Shown: piece after piece, positions 1 to 8,726 of the stretch | Layout of the letters: every line of letters begins with the position of its first letter | How positions within the stretch are numbered: the stretch's first letter is position 1 | Source: Pelargonium nanum | Lineage: Eukaryota > Streptophyta > Magnoliopsida > Geraniales > Geraniaceae | Length of the DNA: 23,761 nucleotides | Assembly (NCBI GenBank): GCA_036897485.1 | Contig: JAYMTF010001383.1 | Location: 1-23,761, forward strand | Direction: 5' to 3' | Translations under genes and position numbers: made by a program | The notes under the pieces: generated by a model | Databases searched by the model: none | Told to the model about the DNA's origin: nothing | What the model saw: only the letters and a program-made list of their open reading frames with translations

Positions 1-159
1 GACACCATTTTAGTCTATAAACTTTAAAATTAAAAAACAACAAACGGTTAGATCCCTTAACTTTAAATTTTGGGGTAAATTTATTCTCTGCCGTCAGTTG
101 GAGATTAACTTTCCATTAATTAAACTGATAAACATTAAATCATTACGATAAAAAAAAAA

Positions 160-345
160 CATGTGATTTTTCGTCAAAGATCTTATAATTTTTGACGAAA
201 TAATTCTGTCATAATTCACAACGTCAAAAATGTTTTGACGAAATATTTGACAGAATTTGTGACAGAAATATCTGCCAATAATATTGACTGAAGTTTTCGT
301 AAAGAATTCCGTCAAAAATCTTTTGTACCCATAAAACATGTTCGT
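160..345. repeat. Palindromic GACGAAAT/GACAGAA repeat, transposon remnant-like
   Basis: The motif TTTTGACGAAAT, its complement-type variants (CGTCAAAAAT, CCGTCAAAAAT) and GACAGAA/TTCTGTC recur many times here in both orientations. The part from TTCTGTC at 204 to GACAGAA at 255 folds on itself around position 231 as an imperfect palindrome. Arrays of GACGAAA-type words in both orientations are typical of the subterminal regions of plant CACTA-like DNA transposons and derived MITEs. I see no clean terminal inverted repeat or target-site duplication, so the family is uncertain. The flanks (1-160 and 345-700) are AT-rich, also look repetitive, and contain no gene. Confidence 0.4.
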
Positions 346-639
346 GTAATTGATTAGGAGCTGTTGTGATCTTTTGAAATTGACTCACATCCTAACTGAA
401 TGATTTCAGCATAGTATAAAATATACTTTTGATTAGGTGTTTTTTCACTAGTATGTAATTATTTTCTAACCAATACAAAAATATGTCACGTAATATTTAA
501 ATAAACTTTAAAATATAAAATTTTATATGTGTGGCGTAAGATATTTTATTAATTTGTATATAGAAATTCATGCAAACGTATTGTCATCAAAATCATTGAA
601 AAGTTAATTTGACTTAGCGACAAAGTCAATTTAACCTAA

Positions 640-1490
640 AATCTTAAAATTTAAGGACCTGAAAGTTTGGGGTCGCAACAAAATTTCAATCATTGAGTTT
701 TATACCAAGTTGACCTAACTCTCCGGCCACCAAAGGTGCTAAACTCTAATTTGGTTATCAGAGAAGCCTAACTCTCACTTCTGTCATCGAAGGTGCCCAA
801 CTCCAACTTGAGTGCCTAGAAGTAACCAACTCCATCATCCGTCCCCCAATACCTCTAACTCTAGTTTTTGATTTCCGAATAGCCCCAACACCCTTCTGGG
901 TCACCCAAGATCGACACGCAACTTTCATATTCACCCCAGGTAAATTGATTACCGAAAGAGTTCAATAGACAAAATGAGTTCAATGAATGCCCCAAGTCCG
1001 CAACATTGTCATAATGACTAAATCAGACAAATCGAAGGAGTTCGATAACCCCAAAAATGTCTCAATAATGCTCCCAAGACCACAACAAAAGTTTGATAAC
1101 CGCTGCAATGCTCCCCAATGTCAAGACAATGACTCAATGATCGAAAACAAGACAAGCCCAAAAGAGCTTGATGACCGCTCAAAAGCCACGACATTGGGGA
1201 GTATAGTCGCAACAATGGTGCCTAAGTCAAGTATGGTTAGCCGTTGAACCGCCATGCTTGCGCAAGAGCATCCACAATTTAGTTTTCACTTTTCACTTCA
1301 TGACTTCTCGAGGAGAGCTCAACTCCAGAGTGCTCGATGCAGAGAGCCCGATTACGAGTAACTCTAGTACGGAAAATCCCTCTTTACTCCTTAAATACAT
1401 AGCTTCCACAAGGCGAGTCAAATACAACTACTCTAATACGTGGACAAGACGTTATAGACATCCTAGTGCGTTCAGTTGACCAAGTCAAAA
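640..1490. mobile_element. Degenerate repeat or transposon-derived segment
   Basis: This segment has a different base composition and word usage from its AT-rich flanks: many C-rich words, CAA/CCAACTC repeats and no long open frame. Besides the tandem units at 712-879, three diverged copies of a phrase of the form GAGTTCGATAACC, AAGTTTGATAACCGCT and GAGCTTGATGACCGCT are spaced along 1040-1180. This looks like the decayed, noncoding interior of a retroelement or another repeat. I cannot identify reverse transcriptase, integrase, transposase or intact ends. The open frames at 987-1247 and 1258-1479 match nothing I recognise. Confidence 0.3.
712..879 (+). repeat. Three degenerate ~56-bp tandem units
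   Basis: Units run at 712-765, 766-821 and 822-879. Each begins with a variant of CCTAACTC/CCAACTCC, and the first two share an AAGGTGC core. Each then carries a second AACTCTA/AACTCCAACTTG phrase and ends in AGAGAA, CTAGAA or CCGAA. A weaker fourth unit may follow to about 935. Divergence is high, so the array is old. It lies inside a transposon-like segment and has no coding frame. Confidence 0.5.
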
Positions 1491-1499
1491 CAAATGCAT

Positions 1500-3526
1500 C
1501 ATCAACAATCCATATACATAATTTTTTACGAAAAAGAAATATGAACAGATTAGTTTTTTTTTAACAAAAAACAGATTAGTTAAGATACATAAATTTAAAT
1601 TGAGCACTTATTTTGAGAGGAATAATTTAATTTATCATGAAAAAAATTCAATAAATATACTGAAACTTTTGGTTGTATAAAGAGTAGGGTAGGTTAGAGC
1701 CATGCTTGTTTGTTTATCAATTGTGAAGGAAAATGACAAGAAGATGAATACACATAAGTAATCACTTCTATGGGAATATGAGATTATTCTAAAATCCAAA
1801 CACAAACTCAAGTACATATATCTGCCCAAGGGTAGAAGACATGAATGAAAACAACAATAACAATAGCAAAAATCAAAGATCTACTTGTGTATACTATTGA
1901 TAACAAATGCTCATTGTCTCTCAGCTGTGTAATCTGGGTTGCTCACTTGGTATTGCCTTGAGCCTATTATTATGCCGATTCCAAAATTACATTATCTCAG
2001 TGTTGTTGCAGAAAAGATACCACTAAGAGATGAGCATACCATATTCATGTCCACCCACATCTGCTTATAAGGTTACCACCTTCGTACCATATACACTTAT
2101 ACAGTATATCGTGCATAAGCAAACCTAGCTAGGAAGGGCAGAGAAGAGTCTTCAATGCCATTCACCATCACGTCGACTCACAACCATATATCTGCAAACA
2201 CCAATGTCAGTAAATGCATTCAGAATATATTCAATTTGAACACTCCATTTCAACAGCTAATCTACGGTTCTAGATTATTTACTTTCAACTCTATGGGGAA
2301 AGATGCATCGAAGTTTGTGGCTCTCATGGATGTGAGCTGACAGTTTGCTCTTGCAATTACATGATTGAGAGAGCCTTGATTTAACACGACATCATGTCTA
2401 TTGATACAGACATACAAGTTTTAACTCCTGCTTTAAGTTTTCTAAGTAGCATGCCATATTTACTTTGTACAAGGCTTTTCATGCAATCGAATAGTAATGG
2501 AATAGAATTCAAAGTTATGCCAACTAATGGTAAAAACAAATCACCCAAGTAACTGAAGCAATAATGTTTGTGACCTAACAAGTTACTAACGAGAATTGAA
2601 ACTTTGATATATTTAGAACATGCCTGGTACATTTCACCCGCTTCATTCATTGTCTTAGTAATTCAATCATGTAAGTAATGCTATCAAGTATTAACAACAC
2701 AGTTTTCATACACACTAGGCATTTTCATCAAGTGATCAAGTCAGATCAAGCTGCAAACCAATTTGCAGAAGCAGACACAAGATACAAATATACTGCTGCT
2801 ATGAACTGAGACGTTCAATTGAAATAGCATCAACAAAATTCTCAAAACCACCAAATACAGGAACAAACCGAAGTTTAAGATCATGAAAGCATACAATAAG
2901 GAAAAAAAATCACGCATACAAGAGCACTAACAAAATCTGGGCATGACATACGTTATCTACCAATTTATCTCTAAGAAGAGGTTGATGATTTAGGTTTCCT
3001 ACACTTTTGCAATAAAGCTCATTATGAATCCATGAAAAGGTAATCATAAGATTTGAATCAAATCATTTGATTGTCCATTTTTTTATAAATAAAAACCAAA
3101 TGCTACAAGCTCTCAATTTATATAACACCAACGTGATGGAGGATGAAAGTTGCAAGGCAATTGGGGAGCACAAATGAAACTTATGGAAATATGGTATATT
3201 AGTATCGCAACAACTGAGCTTTCTAAGGGACAAGTGTGGACTACAAAAGCTAGCTCATGGCATGCCTCAAATTTTAAAGAAGAGAGACTACCATAACCTA
3301 GCTTGTTTAATAAAAATTCACCTGGATCACAGCCAACTTTTGAGCTCATCAAAGGCCAGTCATTGCTTGCATACACTCTGAGTTCTGAATTCACAGGCAC
3401 CAAGACTTTCATCCATATTTTGACAAAGTGCAACACCAGATGTAATAAACTCTTAGTTTAGACTTGGTGATCGCAAATTAGAAAATCTCCCAGGTTAAAC
3501 AACCAAGGCCAACATTGTCTTTAATA
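1500..3526. other. Gene-free 3' flank of the PPR gene
   Basis: About 2 kb with no recognisable protein. The part nearest the PPR stop codon (3113-3526) and the stretch 1900-2650 are less AT-rich and less repetitive than the surroundings. They could be transcribed 3' untranslated sequence of the minus-strand PPR gene, perhaps with untranslated exons, as is common in this family. I cannot show splice sites or polyadenylation signals convincingly. The open frames inside (minus strand 2381-2650 and 3113-3436) have no family motifs. Confidence 0.3.
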
Positions 3527-4957
3527 TCACCTTCCAAACCTTGAGAACTCTGCAGCCAAGTTTCCATCTCCGGATTTTTTCAAGTGCTCAACCATTTTGT
3601 CAACATAAGAAGCTTTTACTCGCATGCCTCTATCAAGCATTGATTTCACAAGCTTTGCAGCTTCCACAACATGTTCTTGTTGATATAGACCATCTAAAAG
3701 AATATAATAAATATCAGAATCAATGACTGGGTAACATCCCGGCTTCTGAATTTCATCATAAATGGAAAACCCATCTTGCACTCGTCCTTCCACACAAATC
3801 TCCCTCATCATAGCACTACAGGCCAAATCATCAGGTTTCAGCCCGCTAGCTAACATCTGTCTAAAGAGTTTCTCTGCTTCTTCAGATTTTTTAACCCTTA
3901 TCAAAGACACCACGAGAGAACTATAGCAATCACCATATGAAACACCACCGGTGGCAACAACTTTATCAACCAATTCATAAGCCCCTCCTACATTATCCTC
4001 GGTGCAAAAGCTGTTAATCAAAAACCTAACAATGACTTTATTTGGACCAAACCCATTATCTTGCATTCTATCCAAAATTCCCAATGCCTCCACTAAGCGA
4101 CCCTTCTCGCAACACCACTGAATAACAGATGTATAAGTAGCAGCATTAGGCCTGCAATCCCCGCCTTCTTTCTCCATCTCCCCTAACAACTCCACCACCC
4201 TTTCCATGCTCCCAAAACGACAAAACCCATCGATAAGCGCAGAGTACGCAACGGTATTGGGCGAACACCCAAGTCCTTTCATACTCTTAACCAACCTACA
4301 CGCATCATCCAACCGACCAACGTCACAAAACCCTTTGATCATTACAATGCAAATGCTAATATCAGGATAAAGATCAATCAAACCCATCTCTCTCAGCAAC
4401 ATTTCCGCCGTATCCACATCACCCTTCTCACAAAACAACCTTATAACAACACTATACGCAACTGTATCTGGCCGTAAATTGAAATCAGACATTTTCCTCA
4501 AGACCCATAAAGCCTCGTTGGGAAGCTTGGCTTGTCTACACAAGTTCAAAATCACCTTAAAAGTCCTGACACTAACCAAACACCCCTCAGACCTATAAGC
4601 CCCAATAACAACAAAAAGAAGACTAGGGTTTGTACCAATGTTGAGCAATTCGCAAGCTTTGCAATACATATGAGAACTGTGTCTATATCTGGATTGGAGA
4701 CCAGCCCATACAAAAAACCTAACACCCTTTTCGGGAAGATGATGAAGGGAACATCTTCGGAGGACCTCAGTTACGCACGAATAGTCCAATTCGTCCCTAA
4801 CTGTTGCTAGGGTTTTCTCAATGTTGAGGCCTTTTTTCTGCAAGAGGCCATAGAATTTATCGGCAGAAGAGGCAGTGGAAAAATGTAGGGTTGATGATTT
4901 GCTGAATTGGGGGATAATTGAGCGAGGAAGGAGACGACGGATTGAAGAGAATGACAT
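3527..4957 (-). CDS. P-class pentatricopeptide repeat protein, organelle-targeted
   Basis: Intronless frame of 476 residues. PPR proteins are helical-hairpin repeats that bind single-stranded RNA, nearly always in mitochondria or chloroplasts, for RNA stability, splicing or translation. The Arg/Ser-rich, acid-poor N-terminus (about residues 1-30, with RRLLPRS) looks like an organelle presequence, and mitochondria are the likelier destination. Repeats are visible at about 130-164, 165-199, 200-234, 235-271, 272-306, 307-341, 342-376, 377-413 and 414-448, several ending in the typical PD or PN. Residues 55-129 may hold eroded repeats. There is no E, DYW or SMR domain, so it is a pure P-type protein. 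The start is the first ATG; none lies in the roughly 100 bp upstream. It resembles the Arabidopsis At5g47360-type protein as I recall it, but I am not sure of orthology. Confidence 0.93.
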   Translation of the reverse strand: MSFSSIRRLLPRSIIPQFSKSSTLHFSTASSADKFYGLLQKKGLNIEKTLATVRDELDYSCVTEVLRRCSLHHLPEKGVRFFVWAGLQSRYRHSSHMYCKACELLNIGTNPSLLFVVIGAYRSEGCLVSVRTFKVILNLCRQAKLPNEALWVLRKMSDFNLRPDTVAYSVVIRLFCEKGDVDTAEMLLREMGLIDLYPDISICIVMIKGFCDVGRLDDACRLVKSMKGLGCSPNTVAYSALIDGFCRFGSMERVVELLGEMEKEGGDCRPNAATYTSVIQWCCEKGRLVEALGILDRMQDNGFGPNKVIVRFLINSFCTEDNVGGAYELVDKVVATGGVSYGDCYSSLVVSLIRVKKSEEAEKLFRQMLASGLKPDDLACSAMMREICVEGRVQDGFSIYDEIQKPGCYPVIDSDIYYILLDGLYQQEHVVEAAKLVKSMLDRGMRVKASYVDKMVEHLKKSGDGNLAAEFSRFGR

Positions 4958-4998
4958 GTATTTGGGAAGATATTAGAGTTTTTGAGTGAAAATTCGTT

Positions 4999-5007
4999 AA
5001 ACCCTAG
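4999..5007. promoter_or_regulatory. Telo-box (AAACCCTAG) upstream of the PPR gene
   Basis: AAACCCTAG lies about 42 bp upstream of the PPR start codon, in the expected 5' leader or core promoter. Telo-boxes (AAACCCTA) are enriched near transcription starts of plant genes for translation and organelle biogenesis, where they are bound by Myb-type telomere-repeat proteins. The position fits; function is inferred. Confidence 0.45.
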
Positions 5008-5286
5008 TAAGAAATGATGGTACAGAAGACGTTACCTGGTATGCTGAGACTGAGAAGTTAGAGATGGAAAACGGAGTTCTGATCAAATACAGAGAGCATA
5101 GTCTAAACAGTTGTTTGGTAACTCACCCCCGGTGAATTTGTGGGCTCATGGAAAGGTATTCGACTCATCGGGTACCCAAAACTCAACTCATTTCAGGTCG
5201 AACTTGAGTCTGAATTTAGCAACTCAAAAAAATTTGGTTGGGTTCAGATAAACACGCAAAAATGAAGCATTTTATGTCTAAACCCT

Positions 5287-5334
5287 TAATCCGACCAACC
5301 CGAAAACTCTATAGGGTCGGATTAGAGGTAGGGT
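5287..5334. repeat. Perfect 10-bp inverted repeat in repeat-like DNA
   Basis: TAATCCGACC at 5287-5296 is the exact reverse complement of GGTCGGATTA at 5325-5334, with a 28-nt loop. The surrounding 5130-5400 is rich in ACCCAACC, GGTTGGGT and GGTCGG words. Such words are common in nonautonomous plant transposons that contain strings of ACCCGAACC-type sequence. It is probably part of an old element; no boundaries or duplications were seen. Confidence 0.4.
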
Positions 5335-5394
5335 TCATCAATCTGAACTTCCTACTCTAACTTTTGTCATCTCTAGTCTGAGTCAATTAATCAT

Positions 5395-6240
5395 TGTTGA
5401 GATTACGAACACTCTTTTATAAAATTATTTTAGTTGAAAATGAACCTCAATACTAATTTTTTCATCCTTCTTTTCTTCCTGCTCTCCACCTGTCTCGTGC
5501 CAATTTTTCTTCATTGGTGTCTTACTTTTGGATTACTCTCATTGGTTTGAACTCTCAATCTAATATGTGTTCTTGGTAGTTGAATATTGTATGAATTACG
5601 TTGAACATTTCTCTCGGTCATTCTGTTCACAATCTCTTCATTATAAGAGAGTATCTTACTACTTTTACTATATCGGCGAAGGTCACTCACATTTCATTCT
5701 TGTATCGTAAACTTTGGACACGAAGGTTCTATGGACCTCATGCATTTGTGACTGATCCTCTATCGTCGGAGTATAATATAGCCACAAAATAGTAGAACAT
5801 TTGCATCCTCATTGCTATTTCAAATTCTGTGTTGATTGAGTTATGTGCCTTGAGTGATTTTTAATGGTATTAGAAGTGTCTTACTTCTTGGCAATTCCAT
5901 CACTGAATGCTTGTATCTCAAAAACTTATACACTTCGACCGTGCACATCGATCTCTTACATCTCCCTATGTGTTTCTCGGCTTCTACTTTTAAAGTCTAA
6001 AAAGTATCATTCTGATGATGGATCTTCAACATTCATAATTTGGAAAACTTCTCCAAGAATCGAATCACGAACTCTCTTGTGATAGTATGAATAGAATTTA
6101 ATGAAGTGTCGTCTCTCATTGAATTTATTTGATCTTAGCAAAAAGGAAAAAGCTCATATTCCTCTCTTTCTCTGTATATATTTCAAAGACGTGTATTTTC
6201 TCGCTTGAGAACAAGAGACTAACCAGTCTTTACAGGAATA
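5395..6240 (+). mobile_element. Possible decayed Copia-type LTR retrotransposon 5' end
   Basis: A TGGTATTAGAAG at 5865-5876 is a plausible eroded primer-binding site; plant Copia elements commonly carry TGGTATCAGAGC, complementary to initiator methionine tRNA, directly after the 5' LTR. About 470 bp upstream, TGTTGA at 5395 would make a typical TG LTR start, giving an LTR of normal Copia size. The sequence after the site is pyrimidine-rich and weakly open (to 6082). There is no recognisable gag-pol, no second LTR and no target duplication. Treat as a weak call. Confidence 0.3.
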
Positions 6241-7689
6241 AAACCCGACAGCGCCTCACTTGCAAAGAGAAAGAATTTATTCCTTCCCTATTTTCTCCAC
6301 TCTAATTAGACTCTTAAATTCTGTTTGACAACTTCTTTTTCACTTGCTAATTGCTTTATAATCAGAGGACTTAGCACATACAGTTTTAAATATACATAGA
6401 ATAAAATTAAGATGTCTAAACTTTGAAATATACCAAAAGCATGACGAGAATCTGATCCAATGTCTACTAGAAATGTTCTAAAGTAGTCACTTTTTTGAGA
6501 GAATGATACCTTATCAACCTACTTCATCTAATCACATTCACATGATTATGCAATATCACCCTCTAATTTAATTAATCACTGTCCTCTAATTAGATAAATC
6601 ATACAACAAAGCATGTGCATAAGTTTCTTTAAATTCAGTGGTTATCTGTATGGCTTTATCATCTTTATCATCAAAACAACACTACACACAAGTTTTCAAT
6701 AATAATGAACTTTTAACAAAAATATATGGCAACAAACTTTGAATTGGATGTTCTCTTCATTTTATCAAAATAACCTGATCAACACAAAAGAACCAAATTT
6801 TCAAAATGTAGTTAAAAATCGACCTTCAGTTTCCGTCAAATCCATACCAAATTTATTACGATGGAGTTGAGATTAAAAAGATATGAGAGTAAATATATCA
6901 TAAATTTGCTAGTGTATGCATGAAACCTTGAGAAGCAGTGAGCCACGTACACTTTAGCATCTTTGCATGTATCATCTCATGAAATTGCAATCTTTTTTAG
7001 CATATAATGAATAAATAAGTGATTAAATAAGTATGTGATGCTTATCAATCTTATTGTTTTGTTCTTTATTTGAATTCCACAAAATATTCCTATTTCAGAA
7101 CTGCTTATGCACTAAGAAAGAATAAGAAAAGCATCTACCATTCTGGGTCAACAAAATGTAAGTACCAAATATTTATGCAAATCTCAAGTGAAGTCTGGAA
7201 AGCAGCATCTCCTAATAGAGGAAAATTAAAGTGGAGAATTTGGGAGGTGATATAGGTGAGGAAGGAAAGCATTTCCCTCCAACAAATGTTCCAATTCCAA
7301 ACAACCAATTTATCTTTTATTTTTTGGTATTTTGTATTTTTGATGAGCTCCACAAAACAAAGAAAAGCTAGCGTAGACAGGCCGAAAGAGGAATCAAGAC
7401 CACCTCCACGCAACCTATTTGCTCCATTGCTCCTCATTATTCCCCAAAACACCCCCTCCCTTCCCATATTCCACCCACCACCTGCGTCATCATGACTCTT
7501 CTCCGAGCACAACCTACTGCAGATTTGACAACTCGAATTTCGGATAAAGGAACCAACAAAGAATAATATAAATTGAATTCTAAATTCAAGTTGTACTGTT
7601 TTGAATTGGAATGGATCTGATAAAATTCATATTTCAATGTAGAATGAATGAATTTGTTCATTCAAATTCAAACTGTCAGTTCTAGCCCC
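6241..7689. other. Gene-free spacer
   Basis: AT-rich intergenic DNA with no recognisable protein or RNA gene. The stretch 7380-7520 is a less AT-rich, C-rich patch (CACCTCC, CACCCCC and CCCACC words). The minus-strand frame over it (7135-7512) has no known motifs and looks like chance. Confidence 0.5.
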
Positions 7690-7835
7690 CAGCACAGAGC
7701 TTCAGTTCTTATTTTTCTTTTTTGAAAGCCCGCAATTCATATACAAATTGTCATCTTTATCCCTCAGCACAAAACCAAATTATTGTTTTTTTCAAACGTC
7801 TGCAATTCATTCAAATTGTCACTCTACTATTCTGA
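7690..7835 (+). repeat. Diverged 75-bp tandem duplication
   Basis: Unit one (7690-7764) and unit two (7765-about 7835) both begin CAGCACA, continue through a T-rich tract, then share GCAATTCAT, CAAATTGTCA and a following CT-rich phrase. A third, more eroded copy of the second half may precede them around 7655-7689 (TTCAAACTGTCAGTTCTAGCC). It lies about 0.8 kb upstream of the DUF761 gene. No coding potential. Confidence 0.55.
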
Positions 7836-8073
7836 ACAGAGGTTCGTATTTTACTTTTTGGAGGGGGGTGGGGGTTGCACCATAGAGATGAGTGAACTAT
7901 TCACATTACTGAATACACTTCTTGAACAAAACCTTATCCTTGTCCCAAACAAACACCAAGAAGATTGGTTTCTTCATTGCATATTTGCACACAGAACTTT
8001 CTAGAAAGCCGCATTACAATCATCAGCAGGTGACGAAGCCAATGGTGAAGGACATGTGGCATCATTTGGGAAG

Positions 8074-8083
8074 GACACGTGTC
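8074..8083. promoter_or_regulatory. Palindromic G-box GACACGTGTC upstream of the DUF761 gene
   Basis: A perfect 10-bp palindrome around CACGTG, about 550 bp upstream of the DUF761 gene start. G-boxes of this form are bound by bZIP proteins (including ABA-responsive factors) and bHLH proteins. CATGTG, an E-box, lies 20 bp upstream. Single sites like this occur by chance, so function is inferred. Confidence 0.35.
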
Positions 8084-8447
8084 TCTTATTTTTAATAATT
8101 AAGAAATACCGTTAAGTGCCTCATCCTTAAGGAATTGAGTAACCAACCAAATTGTCATGCTCCATCTATAACCGACCCCAAAAAAAATCCTTACACATCA
8201 ACTATAGCCTCACACCAACCAAATTTGATTAGAAATAGAAGAGCAGAGAATAGACTTTTCATTTGTAAATTTGAGTGTTATTTTCCACACAAATCTCACC
8301 ATTGATCCAATATTCGAGTCCAGATTAAAAGAAGTCACAAAGTTGTTAACTTTACATATTTTCGGTTTATTCTTAGTCATCTCTTAGCTCTTTCTCAAAA
8401 GAGTGAACACAAGACTAGAGAATTTGGACCAAGCACCATTTGTGGTT

Positions 8448-8454
8448 CTATAAT
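8448..8454 (+). promoter_or_regulatory. Candidate TATA element of the DUF761 gene
   Basis: CTATAAT about 185 bp upstream of the ATG would place transcription start near 8480. That gives a leader of about 155 nt rich in CTT/TCC, typical of plant 5' leaders. Other weak TATA-like words exist (for example near 8166), so the assignment is tentative. Confidence 0.35.
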
Positions 8455-8531
8455 TTTCCGCACAACGGTTAAAAAAAAGGTCACACTTGCATCTCCCAAA
8501 AACTTTCCTCTCCCACTATCTCCATCTGCTT

Positions 8532-8726
8532 ATGCTTTTCCTTAATCTCCAAGTCTTCTCCTTCGTCTTCTTCCTCTTCATATTCTACTTAACTCCCAAA
8601 AGCACTCCACAAAAGCTTCTTCCTCTTCTTCTTCAATGGAGGACACAAAACAAAAGTCAGTTTCAGACCAAAACGAAGCTAACCCAAGTAAGTTTTACTC
8701 GCATTTTCTGTACAAAGCAGCCATAG
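8532..8726 (+). other. Overlapping upstream ORF in the leader of the DUF761 gene
   Basis: An ATG at 8532 opens a 64-codon frame that runs through the main start codon at 8636 in another frame and ends at 8726. Its N-terminal half is very hydrophobic (LNLQVFSFVFFLFIFYL). The ATG context is weak (C at -3, C at +4), while the main ATG has G at +4. If transcription starts near 8480, ribosomes must scan past or terminate this frame to reach the main one, which would lower protein output. Translation of this frame is not shown by sequence alone. Confidence 0.35.

Noticed and set aside
2381-2650. 89-codon minus-strand frame downstream of the PPR gene
   Set aside because: It has an ATG but no family resemblance, no clear promoter or splice context, and lies where PPR 3' untranslated sequence would be expected.
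3113-3436. 107-codon minus-strand frame close to the PPR stop
   Set aside because: The translation has no PPR motif and no known domain, and is out of continuity with the PPR frame. It is not an extra PPR exon because the upstream frame already ends normally.
5865-5876. TGGTATTAGAAG considered as firm proof of a Copia element
   Set aside because: Three mismatches to the usual primer-binding site, no gag-pol and no second LTR; kept only as a weak mobile-element call.
7135-7512. 125-codon minus-strand frame with a Gly-rich start
   Set aside because: No recognisable motif, shifts into low-complexity Phe/Lys sequence, and overlaps other frames equally open on the plus strand; read as chance in a C-rich patch.
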